Source: Diplonema papillatum (Eukaryota > Euglenozoa > Diplonemea > Diplonemida > Diplonemidae). Taken from it: 64,000 nucleotides of DNA. Where the stretch lies: positions 124,001-188,000 of the forward strand of contig JAPJBO010000029.1 of the NCBI GenBank assembly GCA_030068145.1. The letters are read 5' to 3'. The translations under genes and the position numbers were made by a program. Under the pieces are notes generated by a model, which did not search any database, was not told the DNA's origin, and worked only from the letters and a program-made list of their open reading frames with translations. Positions 1-11,400 of this stretch are shown piece by piece (the first letter of the stretch is position 1; each line of letters starts with the position of its first letter).

Positions 1-2445
1 ACTCGGTTTCGAAGGCAACTCTCTGAGTTCGTCGATGACTTGCTGCTTTGCATCAACGAGAGCACACTGCTCTTGGAAGTCACGGAACAGTTCTTCGAAC
101 TTCTCCTTCGGAACAGTTTCCTCGTCAGATTGTCGTACGTCTTGGCCTTCAGACTCCTCAGCGAAACTCGGTTTCGAAGGCAACTCTCTGAGTTCGTCGA
201 TGACTTGCTGCTTTGCATCAACGAGAGCACACTGCTCTTGGAAGTCACGGAAGAGTTCGTTGAACTTCTCCTTCGGGACAGTCTCCTCGTCAGACTGTCG
301 TACGTCTTGGCCTTCAGACTCCTCAGCAAAACTCGGTTTCGAAGGCAACTCTCTGAGCTCGTCGATGACTTGCTGCTTTGCATCAACGAGAGCACACTGC
401 TCTTGGAAGTCACGGAACAGTTCTTCGAACTTCTCTTTCGGAACAGTTTCCTCGTCAGATTGTCGTACGTCTTGGCCTTCAGACTCCTCAGCGAAACTCG
501 GTTTCGAAGGCAACTCTCTGAGTTCGTCGATGACTTGCTGCTTTGCATCAACGAGAGCACACTGCTCTTGGAAGTCACGGAACAGTTCTTCGAACTTCTC
601 CTTCGGAACAGTTTCCTCGTCAGATTGTCGTACGTCTTGGCCTTCAGACTCCTCAGCGAAACTCGGTTTCGAAGGCAACTCTCTGAGTTCGTCGATGACT
701 TGCTGCTTTGCATCAACGAGAGCACACTGCTCTTGGAAGTCACGGAACAGTTCTTCGAACTTCTCTTTCGGGACAGTCTCCTCGTCAGACTGTCGTACGT
801 CTTGGCCTTCAGACTCCTCAGCAAAACTCGGTTTCGAAGGCAACTCTCTGAGCTCGTCGATGACTTGCTGCTTTGCATCAACGAGAGCACACTGCTCTTG
901 GAAGTCACGGAACAGTTCTTCGAACTTCTCTTTCGGAACAGTTTCCTCGTCAGATTGTCGTACGTCTTGGCCTTCAGACTCCTCAGCGAAACTCGGTTTC
1001 GAAGGCAACTCTCTGAGTTCGTCGATGACTTGCTGCTTTGCATCAACGAGAGCACACTGCTCTTGGAAGTCACGGAAGAGTTCGTTGAACTTCTCCTTCG
1101 GGACAGTCTCCTCGTCAGACTGTCGTACGTCTTGGCCTGCAGACTCTTCAACGAAACTCGATTTCGAAGGCAACTCTCTGAGTTCGTCGATGACTTGCTG
1201 CTTTGCATCAACGAGAGCACACTGCTCTTGGAAGTCACGGAAGAGTTCTTCGAACTTCTCCTTCGGAACAGTTTCCTCGTCAGATTGTCGTACGTCTTGG
1301 CCTTCAGACTCCTCAGCGAAACTCGGTTTCGAAGGCAACTCTCTGAGTTCGTCGATGACTTGCTGCTTTGCATCAACGAGAGCACACTGCTCTTGGAAGT
1401 CACGGAACAGTTCTTCGAACTTCTCCTTCGGAACAGTTTCCTCGTCAGATTGTCGTACGTCTTGGCCTTCAGACTCCTCAGCGAAACTCGGTTTCGAAGG
1501 CAACTCTCTGAGTTCGTCGATGACTTGCTGCTTTGCATCAACGAGAGCACACTGCTCTTGGAAGTCACGGAAGAGTTCGTTGAACTTCTCCTTCGGGACA
1601 GTCTCCTCGTCAGACTGTCGTACGTCTTGGCCTTCAGACTCCTCAGCAAAACTCGGTTTCGAAGGCAACTCTCTGAGCTCGTCGATGACTTGCTGCTTTG
1701 CATCAACGAGAGCACACTGCTCTTGGAAGTCACGGAACAGTTCTTCGAACTTCTCTTTCGGAACAGTTTCCTCGTCAGATTGTCGTACGTCTTGGCCTTC
1801 AGACTCCTCAGCGAAACTCGGTTTCGAAGGCAACTCTCTGAGTTCGTCGATGACTTGCTGCTTTGCATCAACGAGAGCACACTGCTCTTGGAAGTCACGG
1901 AAGAGTTCTTCGAACTTCTCCTTCGGAACAGTTTCCTCGTCAGATTGTCGTACGTCTTGGCCTTCAGACTCCTCAGCGAAACTCGGTTTCGAAGGCAACT
2001 CTCTGAGTTCGTCGATGACTTGCTGCTTTGCGTCAACGAGAGCACACTGCTCTTGGAAGTCACGGAAGAGTTCTTCGAACTTCTCCTTCGGAACAGTTTC
2101 CTCGTCAGATTGTCGTACGTCTTGGCCTTCAGACTCCTCAGCGAAACTCGGTTTCGAAGGCAACTCTCTGAGTTCGTCGATGACTTGCTGCTTTGCATCA
2201 ACGAGAGCACACTGCTCTTGGAAGTCACGGAAGAGTTCGTTGAACTTCTCCTTCGGAACAACCTCCTCGTCAGATTGTTGTACGTTCTGACTTTCAGACT
2301 CATCAACAAAACTCGATTTCGAAGGCAACTCTCTGAGTTCGTCTATGACTTGTTGCTTTGCGTCGACGAGAGCACACTGCTCCTGGAAGTCGCGGAAGAG
2401 TTCTTCGAACTTCTCCTTCGGAACAGCCTCATCTTGCACCGACTC
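1..2445 (-). repeat. Near-identical 165-bp (55-residue) coding tandem array
   Basis: Fourteen to fifteen units with a 165-bp period continue past the left edge. In the gene's frame each unit reads DEETVPKEKFEELFRDF, then QEQCALVDAKQQVIDELREL, then PSKPSFAEESEGQDVRQS. Sequence differences fall into a few fixed types (EQ or EE; ELF with Phe or Asn before it; Ser-Glu or Ser-Lys). Degenerate units extend rightward at 2,610-2,900 and near 3,130, so the array grew from an older single copy. Long open frames on the plus strand here are shadows created by the period being a multiple of three. Confidence 0.93.
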
Positions 2446-5400
2446 AGTTGATTGTACGCTTCGGAACACGTCTTCCACAATGTTGTTGACAACGACTGTA
2501 GTTTCTGCATCGAGCTTGCCTTCAGCGCCTTCCTGAAACAGCTTGATGATCTGTTCCTTAGCTACGTGGAGCGCGGGAGCAGAGGTTGTGGCCTGTTGTG
2601 AAGTCGAGAGCTTTTTTTCTAAGTCTTCGATTACTTGCTGTTTTGCTTCCGCAGCAGACCACTGCTCTTGGAAGTCACGGAAGAGCTCGTCAAACTTGTG
2701 CTTCGGTACAGTCTCTTCCTCGGAAGAGGTTGCTTCTCGCACGTTCTGACCTTCAGACTCCGCAACGATACTGGGTTTCGAAGGTAGCTCTCTGAGCTCG
2801 TCGATAACTTGCTGTTTTGCGTCAACGAGAGCACACTGCTCTTGGAAGTCACGGAAGAGTTCGTTGAACTTCTCCTTCGGAACAGTCTCTTCTTCGTGGT
2901 ACGCAGGCCCGGTTTCCTGCACGGTGCGGAACACGTCTTCCATGAGGTTCTGGACGACGACTGTCGCATCCGCATCGAGCTTTCCTTCCGCCCGTTCCGC
3001 CAAAAGCTTGCAAATCTGTTCCTTTGCCTCGTGGAGGGCAGGGGCCGCTGAAGTAGTTCTCGTAGCTGCGAGCTGCTCGTTGAGCGCGTCGATGCGCAGC
3101 TGTTTCTCCTCCACAAGTGTCCACTGCTCTTGCAGGTCGCAGAAGACTTCGTCGAACTTTTCCTTCGGGACCGCGTCGGGCAGGGGAGCATCCTGCAAGC
3201 TGTGGAAGGCGCTGGCGACGAGATTCTGCACCGCGATCGTCGCCTCGGCGTCCAGCTTACCTTCGGACGCCTCCTTTTCGAGGAGCTTGCTGATCTGCTC
3301 TTTCGCCTCGTGCAGGACGGGGTCGTGGGATGCGGCGAGCTGTCGTTGAAGTTCTTCGATGAGTTGCTGCTTTTGGCGCACGACGACGTCGCTGCTGGCA
3401 CGCGCGTCTTCAGACGAAGCGGCCTCGCTGATGCACACAGCTTCCTGCATGCACTGGAAGACCTCGTCCATGAGAGACTTGGCGGGGGCGGATGACCCGG
3501 CGTCCAACCGCTGGCTGATCATATCCTTTGCGGCGTTGAATGTGCGGCGCAGGTCGACAGGGGTCTTTTGTAACTCAACGACTTCTGCTTCGAGGTTCTG
3601 AATCCGGGCGCGGAGGTTATCTGAATGGTCTTGCGGGGACGGTCGATCGGAGATCGTGGTCCCTGACCGGGAAGCGATGTTGAGAATGGTTTGCTCGCTC
3701 GCCTCGAAGAGATGCTTCGGGGTCACGGCCGGCGTCGCGTCTTCGGTGAGGGAGTCGGCGCAGCAACCCTGGCTAGGGGGGTTCGACGCTTCGTCCGCGA
3801 GGACCGGATCGGTCAGCACGGCCGAAGACGAGAGCCACGCAGCGTCGCCGCCCGCCAGCGGCGTCTCGGCCTCGTTGATCTGGGCGAGGAGCTGGTCCAT
3901 TTGGGACGCGAACGCCGACGCATCGCCGGCGTCGGTCAGGCTGTCCTTCAGCAGCTTCGCCACCTTCCCGCGGAGCGCTTTGATGGCCGTTTTGAACGGC
4001 GAGTTGGCCGCGTCGGCGCGCGCTGCGAGCTCCGCCTGCAGCAGGTCGATCTTGGCCTGCTTGAGCGCGACGAGCGAGCGCTGGCGGTTCAGCTCGTTGA
4101 CGACGTCGTCCAGCGGGGTCGCTGACGGCGTGAAGGCGGTCACGGTCTGCGGGTGCTTCGCGTCGAAAACCTCGTTTTCGAGGGCTTCGACGCGCGCGTC
4201 CGCGTCGCGGAGCTGCCGCCGCAGCGCCTCGATTTCCGCGGCCGCGGCGGCGAAGTTGTCGCGGGAGGAGTCGAGGGATGCGTTCGCCGCGCCGAGGTCG
4301 GCGGCGGCCGCGGCCAAGTCGCGCCGGAGCTGCTTTTCGACCTCGCCGTCGAAGAAGGACTCGCCGCCGGTGGCGGATTCGGCTTCTTTCGCGCGGGTCC
4401 GGTGCTGAGCAAGCTCTTCGTCCTGCTTGAAGACCGACTCCCGCAGCGTGTGCACCTCCGCGGTCAACCGCAGAACCTCCGACTTCGCTGTGGCGAGCCC
4501 CATCTTCCACTGCTGCGCGTCCACCAACACCTCGGCCAGCGCATCGCACGACACTTTTCGGCGCATTGCCTTACTTTCGCCGCAGCTCGACGCCCCGCTC
4601 TCCGGGCTCGCTGCCTCCGAAGCCTCCGCCGGCTCCGGCGCGAGGCCGAGGCGGACCAGCAAGGGGGCGAAGTCGATGTCCGACAGCACGCTCTCGCCGA
4701 TGGAGATGAGGTCGCGCTCCTCGTCGCTGTCGCCGGCCTGGGGGGACTGCGGGAGCTGCCCCGCGACGGTTCCCGCGATGAGGCTGCGAACGCTGGAGAG
4801 CTCGATCTTCTGCTTCGCGTCGGTCAGGTCGCGGTTGAGGAGGGCAACCCTGTCCTTCAACGACGCAGCCTCCGACTTCGCGTCGTCGAGCTGGTGCTGG
4901 AGGGTCGCTTTGAAGGCGACGTCATGCTGCGCGGCGTTGATCTCACTCGTGAGGAACGCCAGCGACTCCTTCTTCGCCTGGCTGTTCGGCGACGAAGGCG
5001 ACATCGGAGGGGACAACGGCTCGAGCGAAAGGTCCACATCCGCCGAGCGAGAGTAGCTGGTGGACGTGATCAACGTGTGGTGGGTATCGCCGGGGGCGGG
5101 TCGGGTGGAGTGGGCCGGCGTGGCGTTCGCATTGGACGGGGTACGGCAAGGCGTCGACGTGACCCTGGCCCGGGTTGACGCGGCGAGGAGGGAGATTCGG
5201 GTTTCGGCGACGTCGAGGCTGCTTTTGAGCTCGGTCACTTCGTACTCGCTCTGCTCCAACGCGACCGAGGCGTTCGTGTGCGCGCTCTCCAAGACTCGCA
5301 CGCGGGCTTGCGCCTCGGCCAGCTGCTCTAGCAACCCATCCTGGGTGACGCGGGCGACCGCCAGCGACTCTTTGTTCGCCTTCGCTTCGAGCAACACCCT

Positions 5401-8400
5401 CGCGAGCTTGACATCCGCCGGTTCCTCATCCTCGCCCGGCTCTCCGCTGTCTTCGCCACCGCCGCTTGCCGCTGAGCTCGCGCGTCTCCCCATCGGATCG
5501 GGGTTCAGCCCCAGCTTCGCAAGCAGCCCGCCGAAGTCTGCCTGCGGGAACAGCCCCGGCTCGCGGTCTTCGGCGGAAGCTTCGTCGGCGCTGTCGGCGG
5601 CGGCGGGGGGCGGCGGCTGCGGCCGCGCCTGGGTCACGGTCTGCCCAGCGACGGTCTGCAGGATCTGCACCCGGGTCTCCGCGAGGGCGAGTTTCTCGGC
5701 GAGGCCGGCGTTCATGTGCCCTGCCTCCGCCGCCGCCCGGGCCGCACGCTCCAATTCCGCGACGCGCGCGCGGAGGTCGGACGCGGCGGCTTCGAGGGCC
5801 AGCCGCTGGGCGTCTTGCTCGGCGGCGCGTTCCTTCGCGCGCGCCAGGTCGACGATCGCCGTCGCGAGCTTCGCCGCGAGGTCGAACGACTCCTCGGCGG
5901 GCGGCGGCGGCGGCGGGGTAGCCGGGGCTTTGTTCGAAGGCATCGACGGCGATTTCAGTCCGAACCTCGCGAGCAACGAGCCGAAGTTCGCCTCCGGGAG
6001 CCCCGTGGCTTCGGCGCTTCCGTCGGAGCCGTCGTCCTCGGGGGATTCTTCGTCGTCTTGGCGGTGCTCGGTCGCGCGGCCTTCGACTGTTTTCAGGATC
6101 ATGTGCCGCACGTCGGACATGCGCGCCTGGTCCTGCAAACTCATCACCTCTCTTTTCAACGAGGAAACCTGCTCAGCGGCGGCGCGGAGCTCGCAGACCT
6201 CGGCTTCGAGCGCCGCTGCTTTCTCCTTCCACTGCGTGTTCTCCTCAGTGAGGCTGGAGACCGCCTGTTTGTTCGACTTCGCCTCCTCGAGGGCTACTGC
6301 GAGTTGCTCGGGACCGGGGGGGGTTGCTTCCTCGCGGGGATGGCCGGGATGCCGTTGGTCGGCGAGGCCGAGCTTCTGGAGGAGCGGTCCGTAGTCGACG
6401 TCTTGCATCGCGGGCTGTTCGCTCGCGGCGGGGCGGTAGAGTGGGTCGATGGACCGGATCCGGTCGTTCGCGGCGCCGTGGATGGTGGCTCGGATCTCAG
6501 CGGACTCCAGTCGCGCCTTCGCGTCGCGGTTTTCGACCCGCAGCTCGTGGACGGCCTCCCGCAGGCTCTCGCACTCCGCGCGGACGTTCTCCGCGAGGCT
6601 GAGCTCGCTGCGGAGGCGCGCCTCGGTCTCTTGCAGGGCGTGCAACGCGGCTTTGGTGTGCTTCGCCTCGACGAGGGCCCGCGCGAGCAGGTCGGTCGCG
6701 TCCGCAGGCGACACCTCGGGAGACGTGTGAGACGGGACGGACAGCGGCGATGGGCGCCGGGATGATCCTCGCGACGGAGCCGGCGACTCGATTTTGCGCG
6801 GAGGCGCGAGCCCGAGGCGATCGAGCAGCGAGTCGAAGTCCGCCTGCGGCAGCTGCGCTTGGTGCCGCGTGTCGGAGGAGTCCAGCAGCAGCTCGCCGCT
6901 GGGCACGTTCACGGACGGGTTGACCGTCGTCGTGATGAGGAGCCGCGCCTCGCTGAGCTCGAGGGCCTCCGTCGCCTCGCGGAGGAGCGCGTGCGTCCTC
7001 GCGGCGTCCGCCCGCACTTCTTCGACGGTCGTGCGGAGTTCGGCGATCTCGTTGTTCTTCGCCTCGGCGCCCGGCGCGAGCTCCGCGCCGGCGGCGTCCG
7101 TTTCGAGCGTCGCGATGCGCTTCTCCTTCGCGCGGACGTCGGCCCGAAGCCGCCGCTCCACGTCACGCGCCTTCTGCAAGCCGGACTGGTCGTCCCTTGC
7201 CTTCAACAACAGCTTCGCGAGCTTCCCGCTGGTGTCGAGAATCGAGCTGCTCGGGTTGACGTCCGACAGCGGGTCGTCCCCGGAGAGCGGGGGTGTGGTG
7301 CTTGCGGTGGCTGGGTTGCCGGCTTGGAACGGTGCGGTCGAAGGGTCGAGCCCGAAGGAAATAGACGACAGCAGCGCGTTGAGCTCCGCGTCGGGGGAAG
7401 CGGTTGACGTGGGTTCGGTGCTGCGGCTCGTCGTGTTGAGGGACTGGCTGACGGAGTCGACGCCTTTCCGGGTTTCGAGGTACTCGATCTTCTCCGTGAG
7501 GTCGCGGATGGTCTGCTCGTGCGCGGCGGACTTGCGCTCTTCCTGCAGAAGCGACGCCATGATTGAGTCCATCTCCCGCGACAGCTCGTCGACCTTCTCC
7601 TCGGCTTTCACGAGGCGCTCCTCCTCCGTCAGCACGACGGAAGGCTCGTCGGTGATGATGTCCGCGTGGCCTACCGTCACTTCCCCGCCGATGGTCACTT
7701 TTCCCTTCTTTCGCACCCTCGGCGACGTTGGCGGAGACAGCTCGTCTCTGTTCCCTCGCAGCTTCTTGATGCGGCGCCGGGCCTTCTTCGACTTGCTTTC
7801 GGATGCCGGCGTGGACGACCGCGAGGAAGACGTGTCTTTCGAGGCGTTGAGGACGTCGGTTTCGGCGATCACGGACGGAGGGGACACCGTGAACTCGGGC
7901 GGCGGCTCCGCTTTTTCGATGCCGACGGTCGCGAGGAGGTCGGTGATGGACCCCACAGGGTCGTTCCTGCTTTCGAATGTCTCGCGCTTGAGCTTCGCTT
8001 CGAGGACGGTGGAGTCTAGGCTGGTATCGCCGCGTGGTTGAGCGCCGAGGTCTTCCACCTCAGAGGAGCTGCTCAGCGCGCCTTGGCTGAATCCAGACGC
8101 AGGGGACAGCGTCGACGCGATGGCCAACTTCGTCTCGACGAGCTCGAGCTTGCTCCGCAGGTCGGACAGCTCGCTCTTGTGGCAGTCCAGCGCCTCTTCG
8201 ACGCCGACTTTTTCGGTCAGCCTCCCCTCTACGGTTTCGAGCTTGCTCGTGAGGTCCTGCACCTTGGCTCGGTCGTCCCTCGCCCGGAGCAACACCTCGG
8301 CCAGCTGCTGCGACCGCATCGTCCGCATACCGGGATCCGTCGGCCGCTCCTCGACCACGAAGTCCTCCACCGGCGGCCCCGTGTTCTTCGGCTTTTTGTA

Positions 8401-11400
8401 CGTCGCTGGCTTCTTGAAAGTCCGGGTGATGGTCTTCGTGCAGTCCCCGTCGGTCGGGAGGTTGAGCCGGCTGAGGAGGTGCTCGAGGCTCCCCGGCGCC
8501 GGCGCTTCCTTCGCGGGCGGCGGCTCCGCAGCAGCCTCCGGCTCCGCCGGAGGCTCAGCGACTGGTGAGTTCGACGAAGTCGATTGGGGCGCGGCGAAGG
8601 TTGGCGTCGGGAGGTCGGGGGACGGCGGTTCCAGGGGGTCGAGCTTCGCCAGCATCGCGCGGAGCCGGTCGGACTGCCCAGAGCGGGCGGTCTGCGTGGA
8701 GGACCCGTCGTTGCGCGGAGAGGAAGGGGGCGGGAGCTCAAGGGCGACGAGGGACTCGGTCGCTGCGACGAGCTCCAGCCGGCGGTGCGCATCGCGGGCT
8801 TGCTGCTCTGCGAGCCTGAAGCCGTCGTTTTCGCGGCGCAGGGCCGCGTTTTCGGCGGCAAGCCTCTCCACGGTCGCCGCCTCGGCCCGCAGCTCCACCA
8901 TCGCGACCGCGAGCCGGTGCTCGACGGACGCTTCGGCGGGGTCGCAGGACTCCTTCCCGTCGAGCTTTTGCACCGCGACCGCCAGGTCACGGTCGGCCCG
9001 CGCGAGAGCGGCCTCCGCCTCGTCCACGGACGCTTGGAGCGCCGCGGCGCGGGTCTCGGACGCCGCGAGCTTTTCTTCAGCAGCATCCCGGGCGGCCCGG
9101 AGTGCGGCGGCGGAGGTGTGGGTGTCGCGAGCGGCGACCAACGCGCTCGCCAGGATTTCGACTGGGTCGGCGGCTTCGCCGGTCTCCGGCAGGAGCTCGA
9201 GGCGGGAGAGGAGCGGGAGAAGGTCGGCTGCGTCGCCGGCTGAAGAAGAGACGGCGGCGCGGGTCTCCGCGAGGGCGAGCTCCGCGGTCAGCGCCGCGCT
9301 GCCGGCCCGCAGGTCCGCTTCGGCGTTCTCCGCGCGCGCCGCGGCGGCCTCGGCGGCGGAGAGCGCGGCTTCGAGCTGCGCGACCTTCGCATTCGCGTTC
9401 TCGACGCTCTCCTTGTGGTCCCGCAGCTGGATCAGCGCGCGGGCGAGCTGGTCGTACGCGTCCTCCGCCTGGCTGGGATCAGCCTGCACGCTCACCGCCT
9501 CGTCGATACCGAGCCGTTTGAACAGCGGGCCGAAGTCCGCGTCTCTCATCCCGCCGGACACCGCGGCCGACCTCATGGACCCGCCCAACGGCTCCGACTC
9601 TACTTCCGAGCTACCCCCCGCGTGGCCCTGGGCGGCCTCATGGAGGACGTTCCGGGTCTCCTCCACCTCGAGCTTGCGTTGCGCTTCGCGGAGTTCCAGC
9701 GCGAGGCGGTCGCGCTCGGTTTCGAGCTCCGCGACGCGGGCGTGCGGCGAGGTTTTCGCGCGCTTTTCGGGCTTCGCCGCACGCGGCGGAGGCGCGGACG
9801 ACGACACGGCCGCCGGCGCCTTCTTCGGGGAAGGCATGCCGAGCTTGAGGAGCAACGGGCCGAAGTCGGTGTCGAACGGGTTGTGGTCCGCATCGCCGGG
9901 ATCGCTGGGTTCTCGGTCGGCTTCGTCGCCTTCCGACGAGGGCGGCGTCGCTGTGCCTGCGCGTCGCTGTGCCTGGGCCGTGAGTTTTTCGACGGCGGCC
10001 TCGAGCTCCTCGGCGCGGGCAACCGCGGCCTGCAGCGACTCTTTGTCGTGCTTCGCTTCGAGCAGCGCCCGGGCGAGTTGATCGGGGCCCGACATCGGGG
10101 GCTCCGCCGGGTTATCCGACCCGGGAGCCTCTTCGACGCCGCCGACGGGCACTCCGAGTTTTCGGGGGGGGGCGATGCCTAGCTGGGCGAGGAGCGGGCC
10201 GAAGTCCGTGTCTTCCAGCACCGCGGCCTGCGCCGCGGCCTCCGATTCGTGGTCGGCGGGGTGGTCCGAATCGGGTTCGGGCGGCGGCGGGTGCGCCGAG
10301 AGCGACCCGCTCACGACGCCGACGAGCATGTTCCGCGTGCGGAGCAGCTCCGCCTCCTCCTTCAGCGATCGGACGAGGCGAAGGAGCTCGTCGACCTCCG
10401 CTGTTTTTTCGCGGAGGGCCGGTCCGAGGTCCGGCTGCTGGCTGCCGCCGCGCAGGGAGTCGAGCTCTCGCTGGAGGGATTTGACCTTTTTCCGGAGCTT
10501 GACCTGCTCCGTGTGCGATGCGTCGAGGTGCTCGATGGGCGCCGGCGAGCTGCCGGCCTCCCACTGGTCGCGCGCGGCGGCGAGGAGGGCGCGGAGTTGG
10601 CGGATCTCGGCCTCGGCTTCTTCGCCACTCGCTTCGGCGGCCCGCAGCTCCTCTCGCAGCGCGGCTGTTTTCCGCGCGTGGAGCTGCTCGACGGCGGCGG
10701 CCTGCTCGCCGGGGCTCGCGGGCGGCAGCGTCGGCGACCCCCGCGGCGCGAACGTCGCGTCCGGGTCGACTCCGTTGCGGTGGAGGACGCTGAGGAGGCG
10801 GCTGATCTCCGCTTCCGCGGCGCCGAGGGCGGAGTTCTCGGCGATGAGGTCCTGCGCCAGCGCGTTGTCCCTCCGCGTTCCCGAGCCGTCGACCGCGAGG
10901 GACGGCGGCGGCGTGTGCGGGTTGTGGGTGAGGTCCTGCAAGTCGCTCGCCGACGACGACTGCCGGAGGCCCACCATCAACGCGCGATCCTCTGACGCCC
11001 TCGGCGGCGACCGACCCCGCCCGGACGAAGTGTCCCTCCTCGCCAGGCCCGGCGCGTCGTCGTTCTTCTTCGACGACGCTTCGAGGCGCTTCTGCAGCGC
11101 TACGAGCGGGTCTTCGCCTTCTTCTTCTTCGTCGTCTTCGTCGCGTGCGAGCGGCGCCGGTTGCGGCTTTCCGACGGATCGCGGGCGCGCCGGCAGGCCG
11201 AAGGAGACGTCTGTCTTCTTCGACGATCCTTCGAGGCGCTTCTGCAGCGCGACAAGTGGGTCTTCGCCTTCTTCTTCTTCGTCGTCTTCGTCGCGTGCGA
11301 GCGGCGCCGGTTGCGGCTTTCCGACGGATCGCGGGCGCGCCGGCAGGCCGAAGGAGACGTCTGTCTTCTTCGACGATCCTTCGAGGCGCTTCTGCAGCGC

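Noticed and set aside
35-2451. Two long plus-strand reading frames (751 and 803 codons) with 55-residue periodicity
   Set aside because: They are antisense shadows. The minus-strand frame gives a sensible charged coiled-coil repeat and runs on into 17 kb of further coding sequence; the plus frames only stay open because the 165-bp unit is a multiple of three.
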